Of a stretch of 64,000 nt of DNA, positions 8,863-16,302 are shown in pieces. Under the pieces are notes generated by a model, which made no database searches, was not told where the DNA came from, and was given only the letters and a program-made list of their open reading frames with translations. This stretch comes from JAWVFM01 sp963739355 (GTDB lineage: Bacteria > Actinomycetota > Thermoleophilia > Solirubrobacterales > 70-9): the NCBI GenBank assembly GCA_963739355.1, contig CAVUAD010000007.1, forward strand, positions 310,001-374,000. The letters are read 5' to 3'. Every line of letters begins with the position of its first letter. Positions within the stretch are counted from its first letter, which is position 1. Both the position numbers and the translations under genes were made by a program.

Positions 8863-10629
8863 CTACCCGACTCCCAAGCCAGTCGCGAGGACCGAGCGGG
8901 CCAGCGGCGCGGCGACGCTGCCGCCGGCGCCGGACGCGTCGGTGACGAGGGCGGCGACCACGAGCTTCGGGTCGCTGGCCGGAGCGAAGCAGGTGAACCA
9001 GGCGTCGACGCGCTGCTTCACGTCGCCCGGGTTCGTTCCGGGAGCGACCGGCGTGACCGGCCCGAGCTCCGCGGTGCCGGTCTTCCCCGCCACGTCGACC
9101 CCGGAGATGGCCGCCGCCGTCCCGGTGCCGTTCTGCACGACCCCGATCATCAGGCTGCGCATCTCGTCAGCGATGTCCTTCGGCATGACCCGCACCGGCT
9201 TCTGCGAGCTCTGGAGCGACTTGTCCTCGACCATGCTGGTCGGCTCGCGCTTGCCGCCGTTGGCGATCGTCTGAGCCACGGAGGCCATCTCGAGCGGGGT
9301 CGCGAGCACCTCGCCCTGGCCGATGGCGCTGACGCCAAGGTCGAGGTCCGTGTCGATGTGCCGCGGAATCGTGCTGGAGGGCAGGTCCACGGCGTCGAGG
9401 GCCGCCTGGTCGTACAGGCCGGGCGGGGAGTTGAAGCCGAACTTCTCGGCCCCCCCGACCAGGCGGTCCGATCCCAGCTTCGGCCCCAGGGGCACGAAGA
9501 CGCTATTGCACGACTCCGCAAAGGCCTCCACGAAGGTTCCGCCGCAGACCTCGCCGTTCGCGTTCGAGACCTCGCGCCCGTCGACCGTGAAGCTGGAGGC
9601 GAGCGGGAACGTGTCGGTCGGCTTGACGATCCCCGCCTCCAGGGCGGCCGTCGTGGTGATCAGCTTGAAGGTCGAGCCCGGAGGCTGGGGAGAGGAGAAG
9701 CCGATTCCGGCGACCGCCAGCACGTTCCCCGTCTTCGGGTCCATCGCGACGATGCCGCCGAACGTCCCGCCGAGGGTGGACACGGCGGCCTGCTGGAGGT
9801 CAGGGTTGATGGTCGTGTGGACCGGCTTCCCGGGCACGGGCTTGGTCTGGGCGATCACCCGTGAGCCCTTCGGGCCCTTGATGACGAGCTCACCGCCGGG
9901 CGTGCCGAGGAGGCGGTCGTTGAACGCCAGCTCGAGCCCGCTCGTTCCGGTCAGCGTGCCTGCCGGAAAGCCCTGCTTCTGCAGCTGCGCGCGCTCCGCC
10001 GCGCTTGGGGTCCCGACCACGCCGGCGACGGCCTCGGCGGAGCTTCCGAGCGACGACGTGCGGGCCGTGGCCGGGCCCTCGGCGAGCGGGGTGCCGTTCG
10101 ACGCCAGAATCGCCGCCCGCTCCGGAACGCGCGTGCGGTGCGCGACGCTCTCGCCGCTCTCCAGGCCGGGAAACACCAGGGTTGGGTTCCAGTCGATCTT
10201 GGTCCCGGCGAGCGGCAGGACGAGCTGCCCGCCCAGGTTGCCGAACGCGTTCGTCGTCAGGGTGACCCCGGCGACGGCGGCCTTGCCTCCCGTCGGAGTC
10301 TCGCCGGAGTCAAGGCTGTCCTCGCCGACCTGCTTGATCGTCGCCGCCTCGGCCGCCTGCTCGTAGGCCTCCCTGAAGGCGCTCAGGGGGTACTTGGCGG
10401 CGGCGTCGTCGCTCAGCTGGTCGTGCATCGTGCCGTAGTCGCCCCGCTCCCAGGCGGCCATGAACGTGCGCGCCGCGTCCAGATCCGTCTGCTGCCGCCC
10501 GGAGATCGCGCCCGTCAGGAACGCCGCACCGGCGATCACCGCGATCGGCAGCGCGCGCGTGAAGATCCGGCGGCGGCGCTCACGCGCGCGGCGAGACCGG
10601 CTCTGCGCCGGTTGAAGAACCGGATTCAT
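8863..10629 (-). CDS. Class B-type penicillin-binding protein with MecA_N/NTF2-like domain
   Basis: Peptidoglycan transpeptidase anchored by one N-terminal helix (~22-44 after an Arg-rich cytoplasmic tail). Order: NTF2-like MecA_N domain (~50-150), a dimerisation segment, and a C-terminal transpeptidase domain with all three active-site motifs: S319TFK, S373CN and K516TGT (numbering from ATG 10629). This start is preferred over the ATG 48 bp upstream because GGAGAG lies just ahead of it. The MecA_N plus transpeptidase arrangement is common in actinobacterial elongation or beta-lactam-tolerant PBPs. It diverges from the MarP-like gene; the 141 bp between them hold both promoters. Confidence 0.92.
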   Translation of the reverse strand: MNPVLQPAQSRSRRARERRRRIFTRALPIAVIAGAAFLTGAISGRQQTDLDAARTFMAAWERGDYGTMHDQLSDDAAAKYPLSAFREAYEQAAEAATIKQVGEDSLDSGETPTGGKAAVAGVTLTTNAFGNLGGQLVLPLAGTKIDWNPTLVFPGLESGESVAHRTRVPERAAILASNGTPLAEGPATARTSSLGSSAEAVAGVVGTPSAAERAQLQKQGFPAGTLTGTSGLELAFNDRLLGTPGGELVIKGPKGSRVIAQTKPVPGKPVHTTINPDLQQAAVSTLGGTFGGIVAMDPKTGNVLAVAGIGFSSPQPPGSTFKLITTTAALEAGIVKPTDTFPLASSFTVDGREVSNANGEVCGGTFVEAFAESCNSVFVPLGPKLGSDRLVGGAEKFGFNSPPGLYDQAALDAVDLPSSTIPRHIDTDLDLGVSAIGQGEVLATPLEMASVAQTIANGGKREPTSMVEDKSLQSSQKPVRVMPKDIADEMRSLMIGVVQNGTGTAAAISGVDVAGKTGTAELGPVTPVAPGTNPGDVKQRVDAWFTCFAPASDPKLVVAALVTDASGAGGSVAAPLARSVLATGLGVG

Positions 10630-10770
10630 CGATGCGCTCTCCAGCGAGCCTGTTCGGGAGCGGCGGCTCGCTTTCAAGCCCGAAATCTAGAGCCTCGGGG
10701 CGCGGCACCATTGCTCGCGGGAACCGGCCATGCTGCGCGGAATGCAGAGCGTGAGGAGCCACGGCCCGCT

Positions 10771-11922
10771 GTGAGCGTCGTCGACGTCGTCATCGTCGTC
10801 TTCGCCGTGGCGATGGCCGCCATCGGCTGGGAGCTCGGCCTGATCCGCAGCGCGCTCCCGTTGCTCGGCTTCCTCGTAGGCGCCACCCTCGGCAGCCGCC
10901 TGGGCCCGGCGCTTCTGACCGGCGGCTCCGACTCTCGCTATGCGCCGATCGTGACCCTGGTCGTTGCCCTGTTCGCGGGGTCGGTGATGGCGTCGCTGAT
11001 GGAGGCGATCAGCGAGCGCGTCGCCACCCGCCTCGGCCCGTCCGGCCTCGCGCAGGCGCTTGACGGGCTGGGTGGCGCCATGCTGTTCGCGGCCCTCGCC
11101 TTCCTGATGGCGTGGACGTTCGGCGCCGTGGTCCTGCAGGCCGCATCGCCCGGATCGCGCGAGATCCGCCAGGCCATCGCGGACTCCAGGGTCCTGAGCG
11201 CGCTGAACGACGCGCTGCCGCCGTCCGGTCCCCTGCTGAACATCCTGCGGCGCGTCGATCCCGTTCCGGCCTTCACGGGCCCCAGCGCGGACGTCGGCCC
11301 GCCGAGCAAGGCCGTGCTCGACCGTCCCGGGGTGGTCAGGGCGCGGCCCTCGGTGGTCAAGATCGTGGGCAGCGCGTGCGGCCTCGGGCTGGAGGGCTCG
11401 GGCTGGGTTGCCGCCCCAGGCCTGATCGTGACCAACGCCCACGTCGTCGCCGGCGAGAACGACACGTCGGTGATCGTGCCAAGCGCCGACACGGAGACCT
11501 CCGCGGACGTGGTTGCATATGACACGCATGACGACCTCGCCGTCCTGCGGGTCCCGGGCCTCGGTCTGCCGGCCCTGCGGCTGGCGGCGCCGGCGGCCGG
11601 GGATTCCGCGGCCGTGCTCGGCTTCCCCGAGAACGGAGCTTTCCATGCCGAGGCCGCGCGCACAGGGCTGACCGGCACCGTGCAGACCCAGGACTCCTAC
11701 GGGCGGGGCCCGATCAAGCGCCGCATCCTGCCGTTCCGCGGTCAGGTCCGCAGTGGCAATTCCGGCGGCCCGCTGGTCGACGCCGGCGGCCGCGTCGCGG
11801 GCACGGTCTTCGCCGCGAACGAGTCCGGCCCCGCGGGTGGGCTCGCGGTTCCGGACGGGCAGGTCGAGCACCTGCTCGCCGGGCCCCTCAGGCCCACGAG
11901 CACCGGACCCTGCGTACGCTGA
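10771..11922 (+). CDS. MarP-like membrane-anchored trypsin-fold serine protease
   Basis: 383 residues from GTG 10771. Four N-terminal helices form a CvpA-like domain (~1-125), then a linker and a periplasmic chymotrypsin-fold domain with catalytic His224 (TNAHVV), Asp255 (HDDLAVL) and Ser331 (RSGNSGGP). Cys203 and Cys381 sit where Mycobacterium tuberculosis MarP has its redox-sensitive disulfide. MarP supports acid and oxidative stress resistance by processing cell-wall hydrolases; the same role is inferred here. GAGGAG about 12 nt upstream supports the start. The frame is open far upstream, but that stretch is antisense to the PBP gene. Confidence 0.9.
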   Translation: MSVVDVVIVVFAVAMAAIGWELGLIRSALPLLGFLVGATLGSRLGPALLTGGSDSRYAPIVTLVVALFAGSVMASLMEAISERVATRLGPSGLAQALDGLGGAMLFAALAFLMAWTFGAVVLQAASPGSREIRQAIADSRVLSALNDALPPSGPLLNILRRVDPVPAFTGPSADVGPPSKAVLDRPGVVRARPSVVKIVGSACGLGLEGSGWVAAPGLIVTNAHVVAGENDTSVIVPSADTETSADVVAYDTHDDLAVLRVPGLGLPALRLAAPAAGDSAAVLGFPENGAFHAEAARTGLTGTVQTQDSYGRGPIKRRILPFRGQVRSGNSGGPLVDAGGRVAGTVFAANESGPAGGLAVPDGQVEHLLAGPLRPTSTGPCVR

Positions 11923-11961
11923 GCCGGGGGCGAACCTGCAGGGCCGGCGAAGGCGCTCCGC

Positions 11962-11967
11962 TAGGCT
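11962..11967 (+). promoter_or_regulatory. Candidate -10 element for the HxlR gene
   Basis: TAGGCT lies 9 nt upstream of the GTG at 11977 with no ribosome binding site between, consistent with a leaderless transcript. Confidence 0.35.
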
Positions 11968-11976
11968 CCTCTCAGG

Positions 11977-12333
11977 GTGGAAGCTTCGCCGCTTCAATCG
12001 AGCGGGGCGACTTCTTCGTCCCCAACCTACGTCTGCCCCGACTTCCATCACGCGGTCGAGTTGATCGGGAAGCGCTGGGCAGGGGCGATCCTGTGGGCGC
12101 TTGCGGAACGGCCTCACTACTTCGGCGAGCTCTCGCAGTCGGTTCCGGGCCTCTCCGACCGTCTCCTGTCCCTGCGGCTCCGGGAGCTCGAGGCCGAGGG
12201 GCTGGTGGAGCGCAGCGTCGAGCCGGGCAATCCGCCGCGGGTCTCCTACTCGCTCACCGCCAAGGGCGAGGCGCTGCAGCCCGCCATTCGGGAGCTCGGC
12301 GCCTGGGCCAAGCGCTGGAACGCTGCCGGCTGA
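11977..12333 (+). CDS. HxlR-family transcriptional regulator
   Basis: 118-residue winged-helix protein with the full HxlR layout: YVCPDFHHAVELIGKRW (family Cys position and first helix), HYFGELSQSVPGLSDRLLSL (HTH) and LTAKGEALQPAI (wing and C-terminal dimer helix). HxlR proteins often sense electrophiles or oxidants through the N-terminal Cys; Cys20 here is the candidate. It is convergent with the GGCT-like gene (1 bp gap), so its target is not obvious from position. Confidence 0.9.
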   Translation: MEASPLQSSGATSSSPTYVCPDFHHAVELIGKRWAGAILWALAERPHYFGELSQSVPGLSDRLLSLRLRELEAEGLVERSVEPGNPPRVSYSLTAKGEALQPAIRELGAWAKRWNAAG

Positions 12334-12334
12334 A

Positions 12335-12916
12335 TCACCACTCGCGCGGGTTGCCCTCGGGGATCGCGTCCTCCACGAGCACCGCCTCGACCACGTCGAC
12401 CGGTGGCTCATCGGTCGTTGCCCGGAACTCATCCAGCTGCCCGAGAGCCGCAAACGCGGCTTCAACGGCCCGCACGTAGCTCCCGATCAGGATCGCGTCC
12501 GCCGGCGGCACCGGCGCGTGGTTCTCGGGCCGCGCCGTGTAGGCGATCACCGTCGCGGCCCCTTTCCCCCTCATCACCTCGACGTCGGCGCTGACGTCGG
12601 TCCGCTCGTAGCGCATCTCGCGGACATCGAGCCGTTCCAGGTCGCCCTCCTTCACTGAAAGGAGCACTCCGGTGGCCCCGGGCCCGCCGCCGGCGGTGCG
12701 CTCGAGGTTCAGCCCGACGCAGTGCGCCGGGATGGAGCCGTCGTGCGCCCGCGCGAAGCACTTCTCGGTGGCGCGGTTGTCGCGCGCCACCGACCAGCGG
12801 CGCCGCCAGCCTGTCAGGCGCGCGTGGCCGATCACCTCGATCTCGCGCCCGAGCGTCAGCTCCGCGCTCCGCGGGCTTGCGAGCGAGCCGTAGCCGAAGA
12901 CCGCGAGCTCGCTCAC
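12335..12916 (-). CDS. Gamma-glutamylcyclotransferase-like fold protein
   Basis: The N-terminus AVFGYGSLASP is the substrate-binding signature of the GGCT/AIG2-like fold; the middle and C-terminal parts (GVLLSVKEGDLERLD, YIGS-type loop ILIGSYVRAV) fit too. The best start is GTG 12916, which overlaps the upstream helicase stop as GTGA and places the YGSL motif near the N-terminus as in the family; an ATG at 12946 is possible. The cyclotransferase acid residue is not confidently placed, so activity is uncertain. It is the last gene of the AddB-AddA block. Confidence 0.78.
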   Translation of the reverse strand: MSELAVFGYGSLASPRSAELTLGREIEVIGHARLTGWRRRWSVARDNRATEKCFARAHDGSIPAHCVGLNLERTAGGGPGATGVLLSVKEGDLERLDVREMRYERTDVSADVEVMRGKGAATVIAYTARPENHAPVPPADAILIGSYVRAVEAAFAALGQLDEFRATTDEPPVDVVEAVLVEDAIPEGNPREW

Positions 12917-15900
12917 ACCGGCGGCCGCCACTTCGGGTGCGGACATAGGTTCCAGGCGGCAGGGCAACCGGAGCAGATCTGGCGGGTCGGCTCGTCGGTG
13001 GGCACGAAGTCGCCGGCGCGCATCCGCCCGACCAGCGCGGTCAGCCGCGTCCGGGCGCCCTCGATCTCGAGCGGGCCCATCGGCGTCTCGACCGGCTCGC
13101 CGGGCGCCTCCAGGAACACGTGGACGGCTCGCACAGGGCGCCCGTCACCCTCCCCGGCGGCGGCGGCGACGAGCGCGTAGAGCTCGCGCTGGACTCGGTA
13201 GTGCTCGCCAGGCTCCGCCACGCCGCCGGCGCCGATCGCGTCGGTCTTGAAGTCCACGACCACCGGCCCGCCGGGCGTGTCGGCCAGCAGGTCGATCTTC
13301 CCGCGTACGACGGTGCCGCCGAGCGGCAGGGCGAACGGGACCTCCGGCCGTGCGGCGCCGCCGGCGAGCTCGCGGCAGAGCGGCGAGTCGAGCCAGCCCG
13401 CGATCAGGCGCCGCGCACGCTCGAGCGCGCCCGGCTCGGCACCCGCTACCAGCGCCTCGAGCCAATCCCCCGGAGGCTCCGCCCAGGCGTTCCGGGCGCT
13501 CCACTCCAGGGCGGCGTGGACCGCGTTGCCGAACGCAAGGGAGCGCGAGCGGTGCTCGGCCGTCCGGCGGTCTGTCTCGGGCAGGTCCGGCATCTCGCCC
13601 TCGTCCGCGGCGAGCTGGGCGTCGGCCGCCTCGTCGTCGCTGAACGTCAGCGCGCCCGGCGCGAGTCCAAGCACGCGCTCGGCGTAGAAGCGGTAGCCAC
13701 AGCGCTCGTAGTCGGCGAGGGACGAGTAGGAGAGGTGACCGACGGGGACCACGCGAGCGTCCGCGGGCGGGAGGCGCATGGGGTCGCCCTCGGAGTCCGC
13801 AGCCGCCGCGGCCCGCGTGGGCCCGGGGCGTGCGCACAGGGCGCGGGCGCGCTCCTCGGTGGGGGCGCTGACGCTGACCTGGAGGCGCGGGATCGCGAGC
13901 GTCTGGTCACCGCCGTCCCAGCCCGCCGCCACGAGGGCGGGCAGGAAGCGCCGCAGCGCGGAGTCGTTCGCCTTGGGCTCCTCAGCCGGCTCGAGGTCGG
14001 AGTCCTTGAACGTCCCGCTGAGGATGAGCCGGTGCCTGGCGCGAGTCGTCGCCACGTAGACGAGTCGCGCGCCCTCCTCGGATTCCTTGGTGCTCTCCTC
14101 GGCGTGGAGGCCATGGAGCTCCCAGAGGCCGACGGACTCGCTCGACGGGAACGCCAGGCGCATCCCGAACCGGGCGGGGCCGCTGCCGTTGCCGGCGATG
14201 GCTAGGTCTCCGGCGCGGTGGCCCTTCGCCAGGCCGCGTTGGAGGTCGGGGACCGCGACGACGTCGAACTCGAGCCCCTTTGCCGCGTGCACGGTCATGA
14301 TCCGCACCCCGTCGTGCCCCTCGGCGGTCACCGGCGCCATCCCCTCGCGCTCGTCGCGCCGCGTGCTGGCCTCGGCGGCCGCGAGGAAGCCGGCAAGGTC
14401 ACGCCCGTCATGGCCCTCGAACTCGCGGGCGAGGCGCATGAGCTTGCGGACGTTGGCCATGCGGCCGGCGCCGTCACGCCGCGCCAGCAGCTCCAGGTCG
14501 TAGTCGAACGCGTCCATCGCCCGCTCGATCAGGTCTTCGATTGGGGTCACGGGCGCGGCGGCGCGAAGCGAGGCGAGAAGGGTGCAGAAGCGCTCGAGCC
14601 GGACGGCGTCGTCGGCGTCCACCGCGTCCAGCCACTCGTGCTCGAGGTCTGCCGGCTCACGCCCCGAGGCCCCGTAGTGCCACTCCACGAGCGGCCAGAC
14701 GGGCCGGCTCTGGCCGACCGCCCGCCGCAGCAGCCAGAGCGCGTCGGGGCTCACTCCCACCGCCGGACAGGCGAGCGCGCCGAAGAGCATCTCGTCGTCC
14801 AGCGGGTTCGAGATCACCGCGAGCAGCCGGATCAGATCCTCGACCTGCTGCTGGGACCAGTACCCGCGGCCGCCCACCACGTACGGGTTGAGGCCGAACC
14901 GCTCGAGCGCCTCGTGGTAGGCGTCGACGTGCGTGAAGGCGCGCAGCAGCACGACCGTCCGGCCGCGCTCGATCTCGCTGCGATCGACGAGGTCGCGCAG
15001 GTGTGCGGCAAGGTTTCGAGCCTCGGCCACGTAGGACGCCGTGCGTTCCGACGGTGGCGGGTCGAGATCCTCGGCCAGCTCGGCCCACTTGACGGCGCCC
15101 TTGCCCTGGCCGTCCTTGGTCAGGAGCAACTCGACCGGGACCGGCGGCTCGGGGGACCCGCCGTTGAGCGGGACGTACGAGTCGATCAACGCCGCCCCGA
15201 TCGCGTTCACGGTCTCGAGGATCGACGGCGTCGAGCGGAAGTTGCCGCGGAGCGGCAGCACGTCGGTGCCCGGGGAGGACTCGGCGCGAGCGCGCTCGGC
15301 CCTGAAGACCTCCAGGTCCGCGTTGCGAAACCGGTAGATCGACTGCTGCTCGTCACCAACCACGAACGTCCGCGTGTCCGGGCCGCGGAGCGACTCGACG
15401 ATCTGGAGCTGGACCCGGTTCGTGTCCTGGAACTCGTCCACCATCACGTGTGCGAAACGGCCCTGCCACTCGGCACGCACCGGCTCCGACACCCGCAGCA
15501 GGTCGAGCGCCTCCAGCTCCAGGTCGGCGAAGTCCAGCGCGGAGCGCTCCCGCTTCAGGCGCCGGTAGCGGTCGCCGAACTCCTCGACGAGCGCTTCGAG
15601 GGCGGCTCGCGCGCCGCCGGCGGCGTCGAGCTCGGCCGGGCTGAGCGCCGGCGTCTCCTCATCGCCCGGCCTGGGAGAGCGCACCGGGGCCGCGAGCTCG
15701 GGCAGGCGGGGCGAGCTCAGTCCCTGGCTTCGCAGCCGCTCGTGCAGGCTCACCGCCATGTCGCCGATCCGCCACGGGCGGTAGGAGGCGAGCGCTCGCT
15801 CGATGCCGGGGTCCGCGCGGTCGGTCACGGCGGCGAGGGCGTCGGCGATCGCGCGTGCGCGCAGCCGCGCGGCCTCCGCCTCGTCCAGGACGCGGAACCG

Positions 15901-16302
15901 CGGGTCGAGGCCCGCGGCCAGCGGGTGGGTCGCGAGGAGCCGCCGGCAGAACGCGTGGATCGTCATCACCCAGGAGCGCTCGGTCGCCCGCGCGAGAGTC
16001 GCAAGCTCGCGGCGACGCGCCGGGTCGTCCGCGGCGCGCGATCGGCTCATCAGCTCCGCCCGTACCCGGCCGCGCAGCTCGGCGCCGGCCCGCTCGGTGA
16101 ACGTGATCGCCAGGATGCCTTCGATCTCGACGCCGTCGTCGGCGACCGCCCGGCAGTAGCGGTTCACCAGGACCCGCGTCTTCCCGGTGCCCGCCCCCGC
16201 CTCGCAGAAGACGTCGTGGTCGCGGGTGGCCACGGCCGCCGCCTGCTCGGAGGTGAGGTCTCCCGGCGGAGCGCTCGCGGCGCTCGTGTCGGCCGCGCTC
16301 AT
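12913..16302 (-). CDS. AddA-like UvrD/Rep helicase with PD-(D/E)XK nuclease
   Basis: 1129 residues from ATG 16302, overlapping the upstream AddB-like stop as ATGA. SF1 helicase motifs: Walker A EAGAGTGKT (35-42), Walker B VDEFQDTN, motif III-like GDEQQSIYRFR, motif V MTVHAAKGLEFD, motif VI VYVATTRAR. The C-terminus is a RecB-type nuclease (VVDFKTDAI) bracketed by Cys in YERCGYRFY and CSGCPAAWNLC, the four-Cys pattern of an Fe-S-stapled nuclease. Double-strand-break end resection is the expected role together with the preceding gene. Fe-S Cys on the AddA-like subunit depart from classical AddA, so an actinobacterial variant is likely. Confidence 0.9.
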   Translation of the reverse strand: MSAADTSAASAPPGDLTSEQAAAVATRDHDVFCEAGAGTGKTRVLVNRYCRAVADDGVEIEGILAITFTERAGAELRGRVRAELMSRSRAADDPARRRELATLARATERSWVMTIHAFCRRLLATHPLAAGLDPRFRVLDEAEAARLRARAIADALAAVTDRADPGIERALASYRPWRIGDMAVSLHERLRSQGLSSPRLPELAAPVRSPRPGDEETPALSPAELDAAGGARAALEALVEEFGDRYRRLKRERSALDFADLELEALDLLRVSEPVRAEWQGRFAHVMVDEFQDTNRVQLQIVESLRGPDTRTFVVGDEQQSIYRFRNADLEVFRAERARAESSPGTDVLPLRGNFRSTPSILETVNAIGAALIDSYVPLNGGSPEPPVPVELLLTKDGQGKGAVKWAELAEDLDPPPSERTASYVAEARNLAAHLRDLVDRSEIERGRTVVLLRAFTHVDAYHEALERFGLNPYVVGGRGYWSQQQVEDLIRLLAVISNPLDDEMLFGALACPAVGVSPDALWLLRRAVGQSRPVWPLVEWHYGASGREPADLEHEWLDAVDADDAVRLERFCTLLASLRAAAPVTPIEDLIERAMDAFDYDLELLARRDGAGRMANVRKLMRLAREFEGHDGRDLAGFLAAAEASTRRDEREGMAPVTAEGHDGVRIMTVHAAKGLEFDVVAVPDLQRGLAKGHRAGDLAIAGNGSGPARFGMRLAFPSSESVGLWELHGLHAEESTKESEEGARLVYVATTRARHRLILSGTFKDSDLEPAEEPKANDSALRRFLPALVAAGWDGGDQTLAIPRLQVSVSAPTEERARALCARPGPTRAAAAADSEGDPMRLPPADARVVPVGHLSYSSLADYERCGYRFYAERVLGLAPGALTFSDDEAADAQLAADEGEMPDLPETDRRTAEHRSRSLAFGNAVHAALEWSARNAWAEPPGDWLEALVAGAEPGALERARRLIAGWLDSPLCRELAGGAARPEVPFALPLGGTVVRGKIDLLADTPGGPVVVDFKTDAIGAGGVAEPGEHYRVQRELYALVAAAAGEGDGRPVRAVHVFLEAPGEPVETPMGPLEIEGARTRLTALVGRMRAGDFVPTDEPTRQICSGCPAAWNLCPHPKWRPPV